From the NCBI RefSeq assembly GCF_000772965.1, contig NZ_JPVQ01000037.1:1-32620 (forward strand): 32,620 nucleotides of DNA, written 5' to 3'. The DNA comes from Ureibacillus massiliensis 4400831 = CIP 108448 = CCUG 49529 (lineage in GTDB: Bacteria > Bacillota > Bacilli > Bacillales_A > Planococcaceae). Both the position numbers and the translations under genes were made by a program. Numbering within the stretch: the stretch's first letter is position 1; the number at the start of each line of letters is the position of its first letter. The notes under the pieces were generated by a model, which did no database searches, was not told the DNA's origin, and saw only the letters and a list, made by a program, of their open reading frames with translations. Shown piece after piece: positions 26,756 through 32,620 of the stretch.

Positions 26756-28594
26756 TTAGGATTCAATTAATTGAATATTATAATGCTTAAACCATACATG
26801 AATTTGTGCTAAATACGCGAGAAGCTGTGGGCCAGCCATTAGTTGACCGAACCAAGGTACTTTAAAGGAAGCTCCTTTAGATTCTACCAAATCTTGTAAT
26901 TGTTTCGCATCAAATAATTCATGTAAAACCGAACTTTTATCTTGTAGTAATTCCTTTAACCATTTTTGAACGCCATCTGTGTAAGCAGGATGATACGTTT
27001 TTGGATATGGATTCTTTTTACGATACAGCACTTCCTCAGGTAAAACACCTTCCATTGCTTTTCTTAAAATACCCTTTTCTTGATCTCCTGCTCTTTTCAT
27101 TTCCCAAGGAATGTTCCAAGCATACTCAACTACTCTATGGTCTGCAAATGGTACACGTACTTCAAGACTTGCCCCCATACTCATGCGATCTTTTCTTTCT
27201 AAAAGTGTACTCATAAACCAATTCATATTTAAGTAGAATAATTCTCTACGTTTCGCATCTTCTAAACTTTCTCCTTCTAGCTTAGGTGTTTCATTCGCAG
27301 TAAATTCATACTGACTGTTCACGTAATCAGGAATCGATAGTCTTTGTTGCCATTTTTCTTGTAAAAAAGTATTACGTTCATTGGAGGATCGAATCCACGG
27401 AAAACCAGTTGTATGCGGTTTGCTAAACCAAGGATACCCACCAAAAATTTCATCAGCACATTCGCCAGATAAAGCTACTGTAAAGTTTTGTTTGATTTGT
27501 TCGCAAAACCAAAGGAGAGAAGAATCAACATCGGCCATCCCAGGTAAATCCCTAACATAAACCGCCTCTGTTAAATAATCAATTAAAGTTTGTTGGGGGA
27601 TGATAGATGTATGATGTTCTGTGTTGAAGGTATCTGTCATTTTTTGAATCCAAAAGCTATCTGTGGAAGTTTGGAAATCATTTGCAGCGAAGAATTTTTC
27701 ATTATCTTCATAATCAATGGAGTACGTATGAAGTTTTTTTCCTTCAAAGTCATACTTTTTTGCAGCAATAGCTGTTATGATACTTGAATCAAGACCACCT
27801 GAGAGGAAGGTACATAGAGGAACATCAGATACTAGCTGTCTTTCAACTGCGTCGGTTACTAAGAAACGAACATGCTCAACGGTTTCATCAAATGATTCGG
27901 TATGTTCTTTACTTTCAACATTCCAATAGCGCCAAATTTTTAACCCGTTACGTGTGAATTGTAATGCATGACCAGGTCTTAATTCATGAATTCCTTTAAA
28001 CACACCATTACCTGGCGTTCTTGATGGTCCTAGTCCTAAGACCTCGGCAAGTCCTTCATAGTTAATAACGGGACTTACTTCTGGATGCGCTAAGATAGCC
28101 TTAATTTCTGAACTAAAGATGAGTCCACCATTCATTTCTGTATAGAAAAGAGGTTTTACACCAAGACGGTCACGGAATAATGTCATACTTTCCTTTTCTT
28201 CATCCCAAATACCGAAAGCATAGATGCCATTTAAATAATCCACACATTGTTCTTTCCATTCGATATAGGAAGTTAACAGTACTTCTGTGTCTGAATGAGA
28301 TGAAAATGTGTAACCTCTTTTTAATAGCTCTTTTCGAATATCTTCTGTATTATACAATTCTCCATTGTATGTAATTGTATAATTGGATTTATTTTTTTCT
28401 TTTGTCATTGGTTGTTTACCGCCCTCTAAATCGATCACGGCTAAACGTCTATGTCCTAATAATGCGTGTTTACTACTAAATACTCTTGCATCATCAGGTC
28501 CTCTTTTTGACAACGTCTTTGTCATTGTATCAATGATTGCTTCTTTTCCATTCAACAATTCTTTAAAATTAATCCATCCTGTAATACCACACAT
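26756..28594 (-). CDS. asparagine synthase (glutamine-hydrolyzing)
   Basis: 612 aa. Makes asparagine from aspartate, ATP and glutamine. The N-terminal Ntn-type glutaminase domain begins with the nucleophile Cys2 (MCGITGW), contains RGPDD, HRRLAVIDL and NGELYN, and ends near residue 215. The C-terminal synthetase domain carries the ATP-pyrophosphatase loop SGGLDSS at 265-271 and LSGECADEIFGG. The ATG at 28594 exposes Cys2 and has AAGGAG nearby; an in-frame ATG at 28612 would bury the Cys. Resembles AsnB/AsnO-type bacillar enzymes; I do not choose between paralogue names. B. subtilis has pdxST at this position, so this is a lineage difference. Confidence 0.93.
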   Translation of the reverse strand: MCGITGWINFKELLNGKEAIIDTMTKTLSKRGPDDARVFSSKHALLGHRRLAVIDLEGGKQPMTKEKNKSNYTITYNGELYNTEDIRKELLKRGYTFSSHSDTEVLLTSYIEWKEQCVDYLNGIYAFGIWDEEKESMTLFRDRLGVKPLFYTEMNGGLIFSSEIKAILAHPEVSPVINYEGLAEVLGLGPSRTPGNGVFKGIHELRPGHALQFTRNGLKIWRYWNVESKEHTESFDETVEHVRFLVTDAVERQLVSDVPLCTFLSGGLDSSIITAIAAKKYDFEGKKLHTYSIDYEDNEKFFAANDFQTSTDSFWIQKMTDTFNTEHHTSIIPQQTLIDYLTEAVYVRDLPGMADVDSSLLWFCEQIKQNFTVALSGECADEIFGGYPWFSKPHTTGFPWIRSSNERNTFLQEKWQQRLSIPDYVNSQYEFTANETPKLEGESLEDAKRRELFYLNMNWFMSTLLERKDRMSMGASLEVRVPFADHRVVEYAWNIPWEMKRAGDQEKGILRKAMEGVLPEEVLYRKKNPYPKTYHPAYTDGVQKWLKELLQDKSSVLHELFDAKQLQDLVESKGASFKVPWFGQLMAGPQLLAYLAQIHVWFKHYNIQLIES

Positions 28595-28654
28595 ATTTTC
28601 ACGCTCCTTCATCTAGTAACTTATGTGAAAATATAAAATAGGTTATTTTGTCCA

Positions 28655-28690
28655 ATAAAAAAACACACAATTTTTAAAAATTGTGTGTTT
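28655..28690 (-). terminator. dacA terminator
   Basis: Fully palindromic stem AAACACACAATTTTT/AAAAATTGTGTGTTT (28661-28690), with further A residues to its left giving T after the stem on the minus strand. It is 36 bp after the dacA stop codon. Confidence 0.85.
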
Positions 28691-28725
28691 GAATTTTAGA
28701 TTTAATTAAAAGAATGGTGCCTTTG

Positions 28726-30063
28726 TTAAGAGAATAATCCGCCTACAAATCCAGTGATACCATTCCAAATACTCGCAAAGAATCCACCAATCGCTTGGAA
28801 AAATAGAGAGAAACCACTTGCTCTTTCAACAGTTTCCGTCGTTACTACATCTGCAGTAAATCCATCTCCATTAATATAGCCATAGTCAGTACCTTCTGTT
28901 CGTTCAATAACCACTTTCCCAACAACAGTACCTTCCTTAACCTCGGCTTCCATAGTATCTGTTTCTAAGATTAATTTTGGTTGATACAAGTCTTTTTCAT
29001 TTGCCTTTATCATAACAGAAATCGGATCTTTAACAGCAATACCTACTTTATCAGCTTTTCCTTTTGTTACAGCTATGCTTTCTTGGCCTTCAAATGTATA
29101 ATTTGCTGGAACTATTTCTTGTTTTGAGAATTGTGCAAAACCATAATCAAATAATTTTGCAGTTGCATCAAATCGTGCTTTATATGAGCCTACACCTTGG
29201 GAATCAACTGCATTCATCACAACAGCAATTAATCGAGTACCATTACGTTCTGCAGTACCAGTGAAACAATAACCGGCTAATGTAGTCGTACCAGTTTTTA
29301 ACCCATCAACGCCCTCATACTCATAAACTAAACCTGGTAACATAAAGTTCCAGTTTTCCATTTCAATTGCATCATCCGTACCTTCACGGAATATTTTTTT
29401 CGAAATACTTGATGTTTCAGTTACTTCTGGGTGGTCCTTTAGTAAATTATAGGCTAATTTTGCCACATCATGTGCAGACATTACATTTTCATCTTCTGGG
29501 CCTGTACCAGCAGGATGCATACCGAATAAATCACTGTTATTTAAACCAGTAGAGTTTACAAACTTATAATTTGTTAAACCAATCTCTTCGGCTTTTTGAT
29601 TCATTAAATTTAAAAATTCACTCTCTGTACCGGCAATCGTTTCTGCAATGGCAACAGTTGCAGCGTTAGCTGAATAGATGGCCATTGCTTCATATAATTC
29701 TTGAATTGAATAAGTACCATCTGCTCTTAGTGGTACGTTACTTAATGCGCGATCCTGAGACATTCTATATGTATATTCAGTTACTCTATATTGTTGATCC
29801 CAAGTTATAGTTCCTGCATTAATAGCATCTAACAGAATATACTCTGTCATCATTTTTGTCATACTAGCAATACCTAAATTAGTATCGGCGTTTTGTTCAT
29901 ATAAAATTTTTCCTGTTTCAGCATCAATTAATATTGCTGCATCAACCGTTAAGCTAAGATCTGTTTCTGCACTCGCACTTAATGGTGTTGTAACTAAAAA
30001 GCTAAGTAACAGAATCGGAATCAAGATAATGCTAAACAAAGATGTTTTCCTTACTGTTTTCAC
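28726..30063 (-). CDS. dacA: D-alanyl-D-alanine carboxypeptidase (PBP5 type)
   Basis: Removes the terminal D-Ala from peptidoglycan stem peptides at the outer face of the membrane. 445 aa. Signal peptide (cleavage near residue 32, SASA|E), then the penicillin-binding domain with SxxK Ser67-Met-Thr-Lys70, SxN Ser131-Ala-Asn133 and KTG 256-258. A beta-rich C-terminal domain follows, and the protein ends in an amphipathic membrane anchor (FFQAIGGFFASIWNGITGFVGGLFS). Start is GTG, with GGAGG 8-10 nt upstream. Downstream of guaB on the same strand, as in B. subtilis. Confidence 0.97.
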   Translation of the reverse strand: MKTVRKTSLFSIILIPILLLSFLVTTPLSASAETDLSLTVDAAILIDAETGKILYEQNADTNLGIASMTKMMTEYILLDAINAGTITWDQQYRVTEYTYRMSQDRALSNVPLRADGTYSIQELYEAMAIYSANAATVAIAETIAGTESEFLNLMNQKAEEIGLTNYKFVNSTGLNNSDLFGMHPAGTGPEDENVMSAHDVAKLAYNLLKDHPEVTETSSISKKIFREGTDDAIEMENWNFMLPGLVYEYEGVDGLKTGTTTLAGYCFTGTAERNGTRLIAVVMNAVDSQGVGSYKARFDATAKLFDYGFAQFSKQEIVPANYTFEGQESIAVTKGKADKVGIAVKDPISVMIKANEKDLYQPKLILETDTMEAEVKEGTVVGKVVIERTEGTDYGYINGDGFTADVVTTETVERASGFSLFFQAIGGFFASIWNGITGFVGGLFS

Positions 30064-30145
30064 TTATTTATACCTCCACAAATTTTTATTCTTATAATCG
30101 CAATTTTATCATAGTTTTGTCTATCTATGTTCTGCTATTTAATAG

Positions 30146-30190
30146 AAAAAAGCACTCTTTTATTATCATATTTTGACGATAAAAGAGTGC
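30146..30190 (-). terminator. guaB terminator
   Basis: Minus strand stem GCACTCTTTTAT/ATAAAAGAGTGC (30190-30152) followed by six T (30151-30146), 20 bp after the guaB stop codon. Confidence 0.93.
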
Positions 30191-30209
30191 AAAAGTTTCA
30201 TTTTTTATT

Positions 30210-31748
<1,539 letters not shown>

Positions 31749-31950
31749 TCAAATAAAAGAAAGATAATTCCGAATATTTTATCAGTAATAATGAAAACGC
31801 TCTATCTACTTCTAAATAGATCATTTCTTTCAATTTCCAATGAAAATCTAGATAGTCTTAGTTTGCCTAGTAAAATGAATTACATTCTCTTTCTGGTTTT
31901 TTTTGTTAATCTTATTTTTCTTACGTCGGTCTTCTCGAACCTTACTTATA

Positions 31951-32064
31951 TTCTTTTCGCTTTTTATAATAATCCGCTTCTCCAACGCGCCGATCGAACC
32001 TTCGGTTCTTGGAGTTGAGGGCTTTTTAGATACAAAAAAACACCACTGAAAAATCAGTGGTGTT
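31951..32064. repeat. 114-bp direct repeat, copy 1 (rRNA operon 3' end)
   Basis: Identical base for base to 32258-32371 (offset 307). It contains the rRNA terminator hairpin AACACCACTGA/TCAGTGGTGTT, and to its left a second inverted repeat CTCCAA/TTGGAG enclosing GAACC/GGTTC. Similarity weakly continues left into about 31930-31950. Copy 1 is downstream of a degenerate 5S remnant, copy 2 of the intact 5S. Confidence 0.95.
32034..32064 (-). terminator. duplicated rRNA terminator
   Basis: Minus strand AACACCACTGA/TCAGTGGTGTT hairpin (32064-32041) followed by seven T. Same as the terminator directly after the intact 5S gene. Confidence 0.9.
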
Positions 32065-32066
32065 GT

Positions 32067-32130
32067 GCGAAGCGCTCGTCTACCTCTCACAGGGAAATTC
32101 CCCCAACTACCATCGACACTATCTCGAAGT
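32067..32130 (-). pseudogene. degenerate 5S rRNA remnant
   Basis: The 3' half of a 5S gene can be aligned. GCGAAGCG, CTCTCACAGGG and CCCCCAACTACCATCG (plus-strand orientation, 32067-32115) reproduce the intact gene at 32376-32424 with scattered substitutions and small indels. The 5' half is not recognisable beyond about 32130. Followed by the same terminator as the intact gene, so it arose by duplication of the operon end and then decayed or was overwritten. Confidence 0.8.
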
Positions 32131-32257
32131 CCGATGACCTTCGGATTTCTGCGTCACCTTCGTCCTTCCGGTGCTCATGTACCTAGTACATTCCGCTCCT
32201 CACTCCTCGGTTCCTTGAACTCCTCGGTCCTCTTACTTCTCGAATCCTTACTCATAT
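32131..32257. other. unassigned segment between 5S remnant and repeat copy 2
   Basis: About 127 bp that replaces the expected 5' half of the degenerate 5S. On the minus strand it is purine-rich, with repeated GACCGAGGAG/GAACCGAGGAG/GAGTGAGGAG motifs and the short palindrome ATGTAC-CTA-GTACAT. No coding potential recognised. It may be a dispersed repeat or a structured RNA spacer. Confidence 0.5.
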
Positions 32258-32371
32258 TTCTTTTCGCTTTTTATAATAATCCGCTTCTCCAACGCGCCGA
32301 TCGAACCTTCGGTTCTTGGAGTTGAGGGCTTTTTAGATACAAAAAAACACCACTGAAAAATCAGTGGTGTT
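32258..32371. repeat. 114-bp direct repeat, copy 2 (rRNA operon 3' end)
   Basis: Identical to 31951-32064. It begins directly downstream (minus strand) of the intact 5S gene and includes the operon terminator. Confidence 0.95.
32341..32371 (-). terminator. rRNA operon terminator
   Basis: Minus strand AACACCACTGA/TCAGTGGTGTT hairpin (32371-32348) followed by seven T (32347-32341), 4 bp after the 5S 3' end. Confidence 0.93.
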
Positions 32372-32375
32372 TAAT

Positions 32376-32492
32376 GCGAAGCGACGTCCTACTCTCACAG
32401 GGGGAAGCCCCCAACTACCATCGGCGCTAAAGAGCTTAACTTCCGTGTTCGGTATGGGAACGGGTGTGACCTCTTTGCCATTATCACTTCAC
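32376..32492 (-). rRNA. rrf: 5S ribosomal RNA
   Basis: A 117-nt 5S gene of the bacillar type. The minus strand contains AGAGGTCACACCCGTTCCCA, ACCGAACACGGAAGTTAAGC and GATGGTAGTTGGGGG, with the final CTGTGAGAGTAGGAC. Helix I pairs GTGAAGTGA (32492-32484) with TCGCTTCGC (32384-32376), which sets the ends. Upstream (to the right) is the 23S-5S spacer, so an rRNA operon enters from the right edge. Confidence 0.97.
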
Positions 32493-32620
32493 TTGCACAT
32501 GGATGTGCTGGCTTCGCCGTTGCGACATGATGTCGCGCCTTTAGGCGAAGTTCCTATAAAGTTGAAAGAACTTTGTTCTCTCAAAACTGGATAAAGACAT
32601 TGAAATTGTTCAAGTTTGTT
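32493..32620 (-). other. 23S-5S intergenic spacer
   Basis: On the minus strand the segment carries ATCCAGTTTTGAGAGAAC, characteristic of rRNA spacers in bacilli, and paired arms GCACATCCATGTGC and GGCGAAGCC/GGAACTTCGCC-like stems that form processing helices. The 23S 3' end is beyond the window. Confidence 0.75.

Noticed and set aside
31848-32594. Several open frames of 75-86 aa across the rRNA end
   Set aside because: They run through 5S rRNA, its remnant and the 114-bp repeats; two of them share an identical end only because the DNA is repeated.

Overview
The window reads as a chromosomal segment close to the replication origin of a low-GC, endospore-forming Firmicute. The gene set and order (guaB, dacA, serS, scr, dnaX, ebfC, recR, yaaL, bofA, lying between two rRNA operons) match the rrnO-to-rrnA interval of Bacillus subtilis in reverse complement, and BofA is a sporulation protein. 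The AT-rich composition and protein sequences suggest a Planococcaceae/Lysinibacillus-like bacillus rather than B. subtilis itself. That placement is an inference from sequence style, not a database result.

Layout, left to right. 1-230: tandem promoters and leader of an rRNA operon whose 16S gene lies off the left edge (minus strand). 230-3552: bofA, yaaL, recR, ebfC and dnaX as one minus-strand operon. 3672-7461: a three-gene operon of a secreted/membrane-anchored protein, an ABC ATPase and an ABC-2 permease, inserted between dnaX and the SRP RNA gene. 7564-7680: a long MITE-like inverted repeat. 7748-8019: SRP RNA (scr). 8195-8287: tRNA-Ser(UGA). 8395-12559: mixed accessory genes (RraA-like aldolase, an unknown small membrane protein, LOG-family hydrolase, MBL-fold hydrolase, NCS2 purine permease). 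12756-16872: a D-tartrate-type catabolic locus with a CynX/NimT-like MFS transporter, two GntR/FCD regulators and a D-tartrate dehydratase-like enolase-superfamily enzyme. 16997-19025: dck, dgk and tadA. 19124-23346: PatA-like aminotransferase, ScoAB CoA transferase and an AtoE-type short-chain fatty acid transporter. 23484-25075: serS with its T-box leader. 25234-28594: MocR/PdxR-type regulator and glutamine-dependent asparagine synthase. 28726-31676: dacA and guaB. 31951-32492: the 3' end of a second rRNA operon, with an intact 5S gene, its terminator, and a downstream duplicated copy carrying a degenerate 5S remnant.

The housekeeping genes cover DNA replication and repair (dnaX, recR, ebfC), nucleotide supply (guaB, dck, dgk, NCS2 permease), translation (serS, tRNA-Ser, tadA, 5S), protein targeting (scr), wall maturation (dacA) and sporulation (yaaL/bofA). 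The accessory part is mainly carbon-source uptake and catabolism. The strongest regulatory signal is a 20-bp perfect palindrome that exactly fills the -35/-10 spacer of the dehydratase promoter, next to a GntR-family gene. Relative to my recollection of B. subtilis, the dck-dgk-tadA block is inverted and surrounded by foreign gene content.
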